NCBI GenBank assembly: GCA_963612735.1
Contig: CAVDWX010000094.1
Coordinates: 1-36,904 of the forward strand
Direction of reading: 5' to 3'
DNA length: 36,904 nt
Source: CAVDWX01 sp963612735
GTDB taxonomy: Bacteria; Bacillota_I; Bacilli_A; RFN20; CAG-826
The position numbers and the translations under genes were made by a program. Shown here one piece after another: positions 7,172 to 14,294 of this stretch. The notes below the pieces were generated by a model that saw only the letters and a program-made list of their open reading frames with translations, searched no databases and was not told the DNA's origin. Every line of letters starts with the position of its first letter. Positions within the stretch are counted from its first letter, which is position 1.

Positions 7172-7915
7172 CTAATTATTAGAATTTTCAAATAATCCTA
7201 ATTCTTTTAAAGAATATTTTTTATCTCTTTCCATACTTTTGTAACTGTAACCTGCCCAATCACTTGCTACTGTGCATTTTTTACCGTTTACAAATTCTAC
7301 TTTAATTAAATCGAAGGAAGAGCCGTCCATATCATTTCGAAGAGTTCTATATACATATAATGCAGCCTCTTTAAAAGGAGCGATATTTTTTTCTAATTCT
7401 TTCTTTTCTTCTTTAGTTAAAATTTCATTAGGTCTTTCTTCATCTTCATCTTCATCTTCATCTTCATCTTCATCTTCGTTCCAGTCGTCTTCACAGTCGT
7501 CCCAATCATCATCATAATCATCGTCATCATCTTCGCAATCATCATAATAGGTTTCAACATCTAATGATTGAATATCGTTGTAGTAAACTATAATTCCTAA
7601 TTCGTCTTCCTCAACATCATCAATTTTAGCGTCAATTGATTTTAAATATAAAGCAGTGTCAACCCAATGTTGAATATTACAACCTGCGTATTTTTTCATA
7701 AATTTTGCTTTTTCGATATTATCTCTTAAAACATTATTTGTTCTTGTATCATAATTAAAACCAACAATTTCTCCGTCAACTGTTAAAGGAATAATAATAT
7801 CATCATAAACTAAATCTAAAATTTCTTTAAAAGTTCCTTTCCCTTGATTAACACTAGATAATTCTCTTGTTAAATCAATACTGTTAATTCTATTTAATTC
7901 GCTCATTCTTTTCAT
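7172..7915 (-). CDS. Hypothetical protein with long Asp/Glu tract
   Basis: The protein has 247 residues. The first 120 look like a folded domain. An acidic tract then runs through about residues 123-165, built from D, E, W and Y, with six consecutive ED pairs near its end. The last 80 residues return to mixed composition (KEAALYVYRTLRNDM). ATAGGAG lies 9 nt before the ATG. The ED repeats are encoded by a TCTTCA-type trinucleotide run at 7437-7475, prone to slippage. It has its own promoter and terminator. Function unknown; the tract suggests binding to basic proteins or metal. Confidence 0.75.
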   Translation of the reverse strand: MKRMSELNRINSIDLTRELSSVNQGKGTFKEILDLVYDDIIIPLTVDGEIVGFNYDTRTNNVLRDNIEKAKFMKKYAGCNIQHWVDTALYLKSIDAKIDDVEEDELGIIVYYNDIQSLDVETYYDDCEDDDDDYDDDWDDCEDDWNEDEDEDEDEDEDEERPNEILTKEEKKELEKNIAPFKEAALYVYRTLRNDMDGSSFDLIKVEFVNGKKCTVASDWAGYSYKSMERDKKYSLKELGLFENSNN

Positions 7916-7957
7916 AATTTTAAACTCCTATGTGTGCAATACACTTCCTATAGTATT

Positions 7958-7986
7958 ATTATACTACATTTCACAATATTTATTAA
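7958..7986 (-). promoter_or_regulatory. Promoter of the repeated TATAAT family
   Basis: On the minus strand the boxes are TTAATA, 17 bp, TATAAT, with ATGTAG directly before the -10. It is about 45 bp upstream of the 247-residue gene. The leader starts with a small GTGT/ACAC hairpin. The palindrome TAGTATAATAATACTA covers the -10 box. Confidence 0.8.
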
Positions 7987-8010
7987 GTAATATAATAACT
8001 TTTATTTTTT

Positions 8011-8059
8011 GTTTTGTTTTGTTTTGTTTTGTTTTGTTTTGTTTTGTTTTGTTTTGTTT
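8011..8059. repeat. (GTTTT)n microsatellite
   Basis: There are nearly ten tandem GTTTT units (AAAAC on the minus strand), starting 25 bp upstream of the -35 box at 7981-7986. The tract is well placed to act as an A/T-rich upstream promoter element, and its length may vary between isolates by slippage. Confidence 0.85.
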
Positions 8060-8157
8060 ATTTTCTCTTTTCTCAATCCGTTTTTTGACTTATGTGTAAA
8101 ATAAACAGAAAAGAAACATAAGTTGTCGCGGTTTTTACAGGATAATTTTATACTGTT

Positions 8158-8304
8158 TTAATCTTCGTCATCTAGTTCATCTTCGTCTAAAACAGGCTCT
8201 ACATAATTATATGTCTCCATATAAGCTATTAAATCCCTGTTAGTTTTAATATTGACTATTTCCCAATCTCTACCCCAAACATCATTTCCGACTTTATATT
8301 TCAT
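8158..8304 (-). CDS. Hypothetical 48-residue acidic protein
   Basis: A 48-residue frame with AGGAGG about 8 nt before the ATG, ending in an acidic tail (PVLDEDELDDED). The core reads VGNDVWGRDWEIVNIKTNRD, a small folded-looking unit. It follows the 89-residue gene by 30 nt and is probably its operon partner. No known family. Confidence 0.65.
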   Translation of the reverse strand: MKYKVGNDVWGRDWEIVNIKTNRDLIAYMETYNYVEPVLDEDELDDED

Positions 8305-8334
8305 ACTTCTTTTTACCTCCTATAAAGTTCCAAT

Positions 8335-8604
8335 TTATAATTTTCTCCAGGCAGCAGTGATTTTGTTATAATCATAGCTATCCATATCATTTAATACATT
8401 TACAAGTCTCCAGTTTTTAGCATCTTCCTTGCCAAAAGTGGCCTCTTTGAGCCAGTCTTCTCGCCAACTCATCGTCTCCATTTCAATCCCAATTTCGACG
8501 TCTCCTGTGATGACTGCTTCTGTTTGGTATAATCCATCAATCCTCTTGACTGGTTTCCCAACCTTTTTAAAATTAACGACATAACTTCCAAATTTTTTCT
8601 TCAT
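8335..8604 (-). CDS. Hypothetical protein, 89 residues
   Basis: AGGAGG lies 8 nt before the ATG. The N-terminal half has alternating hydrophobic and charged residues (SYVVNFKKVGKPVKRID, then EAVITGDVEIGIEME), consistent with beta strands. The second half is likely helical and ends WRKL. It lies in the middle of the three-gene unit read from the promoter at 8992-9020. Function unknown. Confidence 0.7.
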   Translation of the reverse strand: MKKKFGSYVVNFKKVGKPVKRIDGLYQTEAVITGDVEIGIEMETMSWREDWLKEATFGKEDAKNWRLVNVLNDMDSYDYNKITAAWRKL

Positions 8605-8648
8605 TTTTATTACCTCCTATGAATTAAAAATTTATTCTATAAAGCAAA

Positions 8649-8936
8649 TTAGTTTTGATTATTTATGGCTTCCCAGAAATTGTCATACCCTTTTTTAGCT
8701 TCTTCAATAATCTTAAAACAATGCTCTATTCTCTCTCTGGTTTCAGTATCTTCGGCATCAACCCCGACTAATAAACCTTCTAGAACGGTATAATAAGTGT
8801 CTAAAAAATATATATCCCAGCCTGAAGCTTCTTCGTCTAATAATTCATGCATATCATCTTCGAGGTTTTCTGTAAGTCTGTCAACTCTGCTTAATACTAA
8901 ATTAATAGCTTTTTCTAATTTTTCTTGTTTTTTCAT
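8649..8936 (-). CDS. Hypothetical helical protein, 95 residues
   Basis: TAAGGAG lies upstream of the ATG. The composition is helical throughout (KKQEKLEKAINLVLSRVDRL, ending in an NNQN-type tail), with acidic bias and no membrane segment. It is the first gene after the promoter at 8992-9020 and its leader hairpin. Function unknown; a regulatory or anti-host role is possible but unsupported. Confidence 0.7.
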   Translation of the reverse strand: MKKQEKLEKAINLVLSRVDRLTENLEDDMHELLDEEASGWDIYFLDTYYTVLEGLLVGVDAEDTETRERIEHCFKIIEEAKKGYDNFWEAINNQN

Positions 8937-8961
8937 TTATGTTATTCTCCTTAAATTTTTA

Positions 8962-8980
8962 AAGGGCGCGGAGCGCCCGG
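8962..8980 (-). terminator. GC hairpin in the leader of the 8649 gene
   Basis: On the minus strand GGGCGC-TCC-GCGCCC is followed by TTTAAAAATTT. Unlike its relatives at 5781 and 11256, it lies just downstream of a promoter (8992-9020), so it would be the very 5' end of the transcript. It could be an attenuator, a stabilising 5' hairpin, or the terminator of the upstream gene at 9051. Confidence 0.55.
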
Positions 8981-8991
8981 CTTATAATATT

Positions 8992-9020
8992 ATTATACTA
9001 TTTTTTATTCTGAAAATTAA
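8992..9020 (-). promoter_or_regulatory. Promoter of the repeated TATAAT family
   Basis: On the minus strand the boxes are TTAATT, 17 bp, TATAAT, followed by AATATTATAAG. It lies in the gap between the 136-residue gene and the 95-residue gene, and reads directly into the GC hairpin. Confidence 0.75.
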
Positions 9021-9050
9021 GTTGTATCCATTTTTTACCTCCTTTTCACT

Positions 9051-9461
9051 TTACTTGTTAATGGCATCGCAAAATATTTTACATTCGTTTATAATTTTAT
9101 TAAATTTTTGTTCTGCCTCTAATGTAATCTGCTTTAAAATCGCATTGTATAAGGCTTCGAGGTCTTCTTTTTTACAAAACCCTTCATCAAAAAAATGTGT
9201 AAATTCATTTCTTAATCTTTTTAAAAAATCGCAAGCATCTCCTTCTCTACTTATTGCACAGGATTTTGAAAATTTGTTTCTGCTCCCTTTTGTATAATAA
9301 GTAAAACTAATAATAGATTTTGAACTTGGAAGCTCATCTGATTGATATGTATAATACCAATGACGATCATCCTTACTATTCTTTCCGGCCTCCTGACATA
9401 TATTTTTTAAACAATCATAAATTGTTTCTCGAGGCAATAAAAGTATATTTTTTTTCTCCAT
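9051..9461 (-). CDS. Hypothetical protein, 136 residues
   Basis: The ATG at 9461 is preceded by GAAGGAAAA. A longer version with a TTG start at 9524 would overlap the upstream gene and is less likely. The sequence contains CLKNICQEAGKNSKDDRHWYY near the start and FLKRLRNEFTHFFDEGF in the middle; the latter resembles the helical core of HEPN-type or HTH-adjacent proteins only vaguely. Six cysteines are scattered and do not form a clear metal site. It is last in a run of coupled genes beginning at 10302. Function unknown. Confidence 0.65.
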   Translation of the reverse strand: MEKKNILLLPRETIYDCLKNICQEAGKNSKDDRHWYYTYQSDELPSSKSIISFTYYTKGSRNKFSKSCAISREGDACDFLKRLRNEFTHFFDEGFCKKEDLEALYNAILKQITLEAEQKFNKIINECKIFCDAINK

Positions 9462-9505
9462 TTTTCCTTCTTCCCCATCATCTTTCCAGACAATAAATTC
9501 AATAT

Positions 9506-9910
9506 TTATAAAAGTTTCTCGCAAAATTTTACGACGTCTGTTACTAGTTTATCACCTGCTTTCTCTGAGTCTATTTTTATTCCAAGCCTTACTCTCGCTT
9601 CTGCTTCCTCAAAACATGCATCCAATTTTTCCCATTCGCCGTTTTCAAACAGATAAGGGCAGTATTGTTTCTTATAAATTAAATTTAATCTAATATCATT
9701 TAATAATCTATATTCATTATTCATACTACAACCCACGCATACTATTTCCCTCTTTATATCCCCATTTTCTGTCGACCTGCTCAAAGTCACATCGGCTCGG
9801 TCTTGTCCCTGTCTCCATTCTTCGCTTATTTTGCTAATTACACAGCCTATATTTCTAAGACAAAAATTTAATTCTCCTATGAGTTTCCCTAAATTTGCTC
9901 CATCTATCAT
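9506..9910 (-). CDS. Hypothetical protein, 134 residues
   Basis: The start codon lies 2 nt after the stop of the 129-residue gene, and the ribosome binding site AAGGAGG is inside that gene's last codons, so translation is coupled. The sequence contains several cysteines (FCLRNIGCVISK, CVGCSMNN) but no recognisable zinc motif. The C-terminus KFCEKLL is helical. It is probably functionally linked to its two neighbours. No known family. Confidence 0.7.
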   Translation of the reverse strand: MIDGANLGKLIGELNFCLRNIGCVISKISEEWRQGQDRADVTLSRSTENGDIKREIVCVGCSMNNEYRLLNDIRLNLIYKKQYCPYLFENGEWEKLDACFEEAEARVRLGIKIDSEKAGDKLVTDVVKFCEKLL

Positions 9911-9912
9911 GT

Positions 9913-10302
9913 CTATTTACCTCCTTCTTTGTTTAATTCTTGGATATAACTTTCTAAAAGTAATATATTTGTTTCATTGTGTATTAGTTTCTTAAACAAT
10001 CCATAATCATCATGATATAACTTTTCAATATTACTTACTATAATATCCATTCCTCCATTTTCTTTTGAATGACTACACAATTCTAAGATATTTGTTCTCA
10101 AGTCAATAAAGACACCAAGCACATCCTGATTAAGGGGGTATCTTTTACTATACACTGTGACACCCCCCTGAACTGTCCTGAATGCAATTTTAACCCCGCT
10201 TAAATTTTCTTCAATAAAAACTGTAGGAGTGAGCCCACTCCCTTCACAAATAAAAGCGAGTAGGCTCTCTAGTTCGTGCTGAATAACATATTTTCTATCC
10301 AT
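9913..10302 (-). CDS. Hypothetical protein, 129 residues
   Basis: AGGGGAGG precedes the ATG. The first half has beta-like segments (GVKIAFRTVQGGVTVYSK); the second half is helical and rich in I, L, N and E. Its last codons (KEGGK) contain the ribosome binding site for the next gene. It heads a coupled trio with the genes at 9506 and 9051. Function unknown. Confidence 0.7.
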   Translation of the reverse strand: MDRKYVIQHELESLLAFICEGSGLTPTVFIEENLSGVKIAFRTVQGGVTVYSKRYPLNQDVLGVFIDLRTNILELCSHSKENGGMDIIVSNIEKLYHDDYGLFKKLIHNETNILLLESYIQELNKEGGK

Positions 10303-10320
10303 ATTTACCTCCCCTGCTGA

Positions 10321-10569
10321 TTATAAACTGCATTCTACATGAGATGCAAATGAGTAATAAACTTTAAACATAGGAGCATCTATATACTGTTCATAAAGAT
10401 TTCCAAGAGATTCTTCATTCATGTAAGCAAGATACCAGATATCTTCCGAATGATAATCATAGCGAGTGTCAGTGATGTAGCGGGTGATACAGCAGTTATC
10501 TCCTAATTCAGTGAGTGCTTGATTACAAGCTTCTAAAAATTCTTTCTTTGTTGCAAATGTTTTCTTCAT
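10321..10569 (-). CDS. Hypothetical protein, 82 residues
   Basis: The ribosome binding site AAAAGGAG is about 13 nt upstream of the ATG. The N-terminus MKKTFATKKEFLEACNQAL is helical; the middle is rich in Y and D (YITDTRYDYHSEDIWYLAYM). There is no signal peptide; the basic start is not followed by a hydrophobic core. It is separated from its neighbours by short gaps in one run of minus-strand genes. Function unknown. Confidence 0.7.
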   Translation of the reverse strand: MKKTFATKKEFLEACNQALTELGDNCCITRYITDTRYDYHSEDIWYLAYMNEESLGNLYEQYIDAPMFKVYYSFASHVECSL

Positions 10570-10606
10570 GTTGCCTGTGTTCTCCTTTTATTTATATTTA
10601 AGACTA

Positions 10607-11209
10607 TTAGTCTTTATTACTGTGTTTTCCTAATTTTTCATAGAACTCTTTTGCATACCCGTGCCTTTCGTCAAGATATAATTTGGCGATTTTTAAAACT
10701 TCAGCTTTCCCGTTACTTTTAGCTTCTTCTAAGGAGAGGAAAGCATTATAACCTTCACCAATATATCTAGTTGACGTTTCATCAACTGTGGCGGTGACAA
10801 GAACGTCGGCATGTCCGTTATTACATTTAAAATAGTAATCATAAGTGTATTCAGAAATTCTTAGAATGCGAGAATAGTAGTCTTCTTCTAATGAACATAA
10901 CTTATCTAAAGCTGTTTCGTCACTTAAAGCTTGTCTGACTAATTCTGGGGTTTCATTATTCGCAATTAAAATATCATTCCAGTGGTAATACGAGCTGGTA
11001 TTGTATGTATAATAATGATTGATTGTATCGTCTAAGTAAATACATTTCTTCTTAGATTCTTGTAAGTTTTCTTTCTTCGATTCTGCTAACTTGGTAAGAT
11101 CTTCAATTTGTCTCTTCAAATCAGCGTTCTCTGCTTTAAGAGCGTTTAATTCATTAAGGATATAGCCTTCTAATGTTGAAATTTCTAAATTTGTGTTTTT
11201 GTTTTCCAT
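10607..11209 (-). CDS. Hypothetical protein with N-terminal coiled coil
   Basis: The protein has 200 residues. Residues 10-55 form a likely coiled coil (ILNELNALKAENADLKRQIE and on), and the rest is a mixed domain rich in Y and D. It follows a GC terminator at 11256-11278, so it may start a transcript, but no promoter of the repeated family is present. Coiled coils of this type often mediate oligomerisation. Function unknown. Confidence 0.7.
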   Translation of the reverse strand: MENKNTNLEISTLEGYILNELNALKAENADLKRQIEDLTKLAESKKENLQESKKKCIYLDDTINHYYTYNTSSYYHWNDILIANNETPELVRQALSDETALDKLCSLEEDYYSRILRISEYTYDYYFKCNNGHADVLVTATVDETSTRYIGEGYNAFLSLEEAKSNGKAEVLKIAKLYLDERHGYAKEFYEKLGKHSNKD

Positions 11210-11255
11210 AATAATTCTCCTATACTTTTTATATTTTTATTAATTTTTCTAAAAT

Positions 11256-11278
11256 TAAAGGGGCGCGAAGCGCCCCGG
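11256..11278 (-). terminator. GC-rich intrinsic terminator
   Basis: On the minus strand GGGGCGC-TTC-GCGCCCC is followed by TTTAATTTT. It begins 8 nt after the stop codon of the 111-residue gene at 11284. It is the clearest of the three related GC hairpins. Confidence 0.75.
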
Positions 11279-11283
11279 TGTTA

Positions 11284-11619
11284 TTATTCCTCTTGCTTTT
11301 CTTCTTCATCATCCTCCTCTCCAATTTGTTCAAAGGTGTCCCCATTTTTTTCTACTATCTTGCCACATTCGAGTTCATATAGAGCATCTGACAACTCAGT
11401 GTCTAAATAGTCAGTATACCCACATCTATAAGCGATAGGATCACATTGAGATAAAATTTGTGAAGGATAAAAAGTTAGATAACCAAAATGATATGGTTCG
11501 CAACCATCATCAAGATAATCATCATAGGCACCTTCACATTCAGTATTAACGGCTTCCTCTAATTTTCTTTCAAATTCTTCTTTAGTTGTTTCGTTGTTAT
11601 TAATTAAATATTTAATCAT
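11284..11619 (-). CDS. Hypothetical acidic protein, 111 residues
   Basis: AGGAG lies 13 nt upstream of the ATG. The protein has a TKEEFERKLEEAVN helix near its start, a cysteine/tyrosine-rich middle (PIAYRCGYTDYLD), and an acidic tail (EEDDEEEKQEE). Acid bias is shared with several proteins in this block. It ends at a strong terminator and is therefore the last gene of the transcript that may begin at the sigma-factor promoter. Function unknown. Confidence 0.7.
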   Translation of the reverse strand: MIKYLINNNETTKEEFERKLEEAVNTECEGAYDDYLDDGCEPYHFGYLTFYPSQILSQCDPIAYRCGYTDYLDTELSDALYELECGKIVEKNGDTFEQIGEEDDEEEKQEE

Positions 11620-11646
11620 AGTATGTTTATTTCTCCTTATTATTAA

Positions 11647-11850
11647 TTAATCTTTTTTATTTTCTTTTAAAGCTTTATTTTCTTCTTCAAGAATTTGGAT
11701 ATTTTCTTCTAATCTCTCAACGAGAGAATTCAATTCTTGAATTTTATAATAATTCTTCTCAAGTAATTCATTAGCATGGTCTAATTCCTTTTGTAATGTA
11801 TAAAATTGATCCATTACATATTCTTCACAAGTTTTAATTTTATTTTTCAT
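11647..11850 (-). CDS. Small coiled-coil protein
   Basis: The start at 11850 is chosen because AGGAGG lies just before it; an upstream in-frame ATG at 11895 lacks such a site and would overlap the neighbouring gene. The 67-residue protein is almost entirely heptad-like (LEKNYYKIQELNSLVERLEE), ending NKKD. It probably forms a dimeric or trimeric coiled coil. The gene lies 14 nt downstream of a small membrane-protein gene. Function unknown. Confidence 0.7.
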   Translation of the reverse strand: MKNKIKTCEEYVMDQFYTLQKELDHANELLEKNYYKIQELNSLVERLEENIQILEEENKALKENKKD

Positions 11851-11864
11851 TTTTTTATTTCCTC

Positions 11865-12047
11865 CTATAAATGTAAAATAAATTTTATAAACCAAATGCC
11901 AAAACCTTTAAAGGTTGTATTCAATTCCATAAGTTTTTCAACAACCCAAATGGATTGTGAAACTAAAATAGTTGTAGTTATCTGGCTTACTAATATTACC
12001 AGTATAACCACTATTCCAAAAAGCGCAACTTTTTTCTCGATATTCAT
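11865..12047 (-). CDS. Small membrane protein, 60 residues
   Basis: AGGAGG lies 4 nt before the ATG. Residues 7-32 are strongly hydrophobic (VALFGIVVILVILVSQI and on), and the C-terminus (FGIWFIKFILHL) is also apolar, suggesting one or two membrane segments. Its end lies close to the coiled-coil gene that follows, suggesting the two act together at the membrane. Function unknown. Confidence 0.65.
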   Translation of the reverse strand: MNIEKKVALFGIVVILVILVSQITTTILVSQSIWVVEKLMELNTTFKGFGIWFIKFILHL

Positions 12048-12058
12048 AAAACCTCCTA

Positions 12059-12397
12059 TTAAAGAATAATATAATTATAAGCAGCAGTAATATAAATAAT
12101 ATGATCGCCTAAATCATATCCTTCTTCTGATACACAATATTCTGGTAGTTTGAAAGCATAACTGAAGAAACAGGAATTAAACCCTATAATTCTCCCATAT
12201 TCTCCTTCCATGTCCCCTTTTATTCTTTCGCATTCCCTAAAACCCCATTCTTTTTCAGCAGAATGGCTCTTGTAAGCATCCTCAAGAGAGTATTTTCTAC
12301 TGCGCTCATAAGCATTAATAAGGTTATGTCCTCTTCTTGTATTGCTTTTAATGATTGTAAATTTTGTCTTGTTAATTGTAATAGTATTGTTTTTCAT
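12059..12397 (-). CDS. Hypothetical protein, 112 residues
   Basis: The ribosome binding site AAAAGGAG is about 14 nt upstream. The N-terminus is basic and polar, the middle has ECERIKGDMEGEYGRIIGF, and the C-terminus is apolar (HIIYITAAYNYIIL) but too irregular for a clear membrane helix. It lies in the same gene run as the DprA-like and sigma-factor genes. Function unknown. Confidence 0.65.
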   Translation of the reverse strand: MKNNTITINKTKFTIIKSNTRRGHNLINAYERSRKYSLEDAYKSHSAEKEWGFRECERIKGDMEGEYGRIIGFNSCFFSYAFKLPEYCVSEEGYDLGDHIIYITAAYNYIIL

Positions 12398-12429
12398 ATT
12401 CTTATTTTTCTTTCTCCTTTTTATTTATT

Positions 12430-13260
12430 TTATTCTCCGCCTAAATAAGGCATAATACCTAATTTATCAATAACTTTATTATTATTATCCGCTTCTGTTA
12501 ATGTAAAATCATGCACAACTGCTCTAACTTTTTCAGCCTCTCTTCCTGCAATGTTATCAACATAATCTAAACAGTCTGGATTAAGTCCCATATTAGTGAT
12601 AATTACCTTTTGAGCCAAACTTATTATTGCTTCTTCAACTCTCTCTTTAGGGGTGGAACCTGCAATACCTGTAGGCATAAAAGAAATAACTAAACCGCCA
12701 CTAGAGACAATTTTATTAATTAATTCATGATTTGTAAAAGCGCTACCAAAAGAATCTCGAATAATGTAAATATTTAAATCTTTATTATTCGTTTCTTTGA
12801 TGGTTTGAGCTACTTGTTGCCCATAATCTCCGCTAGCACTAGCGTCAGAACTTATTAATACTCCTTTATCTTTTTTGCTCACATTTAGTCCTATGTGCGT
12901 GATAACTCTTTTAGTATATTCATTAATATCATTGCCCCATCCAATAATACCTGTCCTATCATAAGAAGAGTCTAGAAGGTTAATATCCCCTTTGTAAAAA
13001 ATAGCATAAGGGGGATGGCTGTTTGTTTTAAAAGCCTGTGGGTAGTTTTTATCTATCAAAGTAGCAATATTGATTCCTTGCGAGGCACATGCTTTTTTTA
13101 ATTTTTCGCTCTCCTTTTTTAAATCAGCAAAAATTACGTTTCCCTTACTTTGAAAATACTGTGTTACCTTATCCCAATCTCCTTGACATTTTCGTAAAAT
13201 ACCTAAAACACTATCATCAAATAATTCTTTTTCTGCTGTGGTCATGTTATTTGTTACCAT
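12430..13260 (-). CDS. DprA/Smf-like Rossmann-fold protein
   Basis: The protein has 276 residues. After a helical N-terminal part, NYPQAFKTNSHPPYAIFYKG matches the entry to the DprA/Smf domain, followed by a Rossmann-type turn (GIIGWGND instead of the usual GxRxxS/T), ASASGDYGQQVAQTI, then a long C-terminal part. DprA binds single-stranded DNA and loads RecA in natural transformation; phage versions are known but their job is not settled. The changed GWGND turn suggests altered binding. AGGAGGA precedes the ATG. It directly follows the sigma-factor gene, 13 nt away. Confidence 0.75.
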   Translation of the reverse strand: MVTNNMTTAEKELFDDSVLGILRKCQGDWDKVTQYFQSKGNVIFADLKKESEKLKKACASQGINIATLIDKNYPQAFKTNSHPPYAIFYKGDINLLDSSYDRTGIIGWGNDINEYTKRVITHIGLNVSKKDKGVLISSDASASGDYGQQVAQTIKETNNKDLNIYIIRDSFGSAFTNHELINKIVSSGGLVISFMPTGIAGSTPKERVEEAIISLAQKVIITNMGLNPDCLDYVDNIAGREAEKVRAVVHDFTLTEADNNNKVIDKLGIMPYLGGE

Positions 13261-13273
13261 TTTTTATTCCTCC

Positions 13274-14146
13274 TTAATTAATGTTATTCATAGCAAAATA
13301 ATTTCGAAGTTTTTGTATACTTCTATCATATATATATTTAATTCCAGGGCCAGTTATCAACTCACCGTTATTAGTATATCCTTTGTTAAAAATATATTGG
13401 CTTACTTGTTCATAAGTCATTTGTTTCCCATTTTCATATCCGTAGATACATTTAACAATTAATTTACTTTTATCATCGAGTAATGAATCCATAGTGTCAA
13501 AAATTATGTCCATTTTATGGCTATGGTTTGTGTGTTCGACGACCTCTGCGTTACTATAAGAAATAGTATCACAGACATTTTCTCTTTCTTTCTCGTCATC
13601 CACTGGGGTATCTAGAGAAATTACAGTCGTTAATTCCATAATTTCTTTTACTTCGTTAACTAATTTCTCATTAAATTTATCCCCGAGATATTGTGCAATC
13701 TCTCTAGAAGTTGGTTCTCTTCCCAAGTCATTTGTTAATATTTTTGTAGCGCTACGAACTTTGATAATCTGGTTATTTCTATAAGCAGGGATATGGAATG
13801 CTGGGCCTGCTTCAGAAATACCCTCATTTATTTCTTTTTTAATCCATGAGGTTGCATAAGTTGAAAAGCTACCTTTTCTATAATCATATTTTTGTGCAGC
13901 TGTCATAAGTCCTAAATTCCCATATTGGATAATATCATCCAAAGAAACTGTTGAACAATATAATCCCATAAGAGAATTGTAAGTTTTTCTAGCAATACTT
14001 ATAACTAATTTTAAGTTTCCTTTAATTAATTCTTGTAAAGCTTCGCTATCTCCGGCTTCAATTTGTTTAGCTAATTCAATGTTTTCTTCATTGCTAAGTG
14101 TAGAGTACTTAGAAACTTCATTAAAATAATAGTTTTTATTTGTCAT
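13274..14146 (-). CDS. Sigma-70-family RNA polymerase sigma factor
   Basis: The protein has 290 residues. Region 2 is clear: NLKLVISIARKTYNSLMG, then DDIIQYGNLGLMTAAQKYD and FSTYATSWIKKEI, the -10-recognition and core-binding helices. GREPTSREIAQYLG marks region 3. The C-terminal region 4 (about residues 215-290) is divergent but helical. It would redirect RNA polymerase to a promoter set; the six near-identical promoters in this window are obvious candidates. It has its own host-like promoter at 14177-14205. Size is typical for a phage or sporulation-type sigma factor. Confidence 0.85.
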   Translation of the reverse strand: MTNKNYYFNEVSKYSTLSNEENIELAKQIEAGDSEALQELIKGNLKLVISIARKTYNSLMGLYCSTVSLDDIIQYGNLGLMTAAQKYDYRKGSFSTYATSWIKKEINEGISEAGPAFHIPAYRNNQIIKVRSATKILTNDLGREPTSREIAQYLGDKFNEKLVNEVKEIMELTTVISLDTPVDDEKERENVCDTISYSNAEVVEHTNHSHKMDIIFDTMDSLLDDKSKLIVKCIYGYENGKQMTYEQVSQYIFNKGYTNNGELITGPGIKYIYDRSIQKLRNYFAMNNIN

Positions 14147-14176
14147 AATTTTTTATTTTCCTTTTTTTCCTTTTAT

Positions 14177-14205
14177 ATGATATCACAATTTAAAATACTT
14201 TTCAA
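14177..14205 (-). promoter_or_regulatory. Host-like promoter of the sigma-factor gene
   Basis: On the minus strand the boxes are TTGAAA, 17 bp, TATCAT, about 30 bp upstream of the sigma-factor ATG. The -35 box is closer to the bacterial vegetative consensus than in the six repeated promoters, which would suit early expression by the host polymerase. Confidence 0.6.
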
Positions 14206-14219
14206 GTACTTTTTAAATT

Positions 14220-14254
14220 TTCTCTAAAGTTGTAGTGACGCCGACTTTAGAGAA
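14220..14254. terminator. Long hairpin between the PcfJ-like and sigma-factor genes
   Basis: TTCTCTAAAGT pairs exactly with ACTTTAGAGAA around a 13-nt loop. There is no T-run on the minus strand, so it may be a weak terminator or an RNA-processing or protective hairpin. It lies just upstream of the sigma-factor promoter. Confidence 0.5.
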
Positions 14255-14294
14255 CCTATTAATTAAATAAATAATTTAGTTTATTGATACCTCC

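Noticed and set aside
7272..7517. Serine-rich plus-strand frame
   Set aside because: It is the complement of the Asp/Glu tract of the minus-strand gene and has no ribosome binding site.
9017..9031. Four-codon frame after AAGGAGG (MDTT)
   Set aside because: It has a good ribosome binding site, but it is too short to support and overlaps the -35 box of a promoter; probably a gene remnant or chance.
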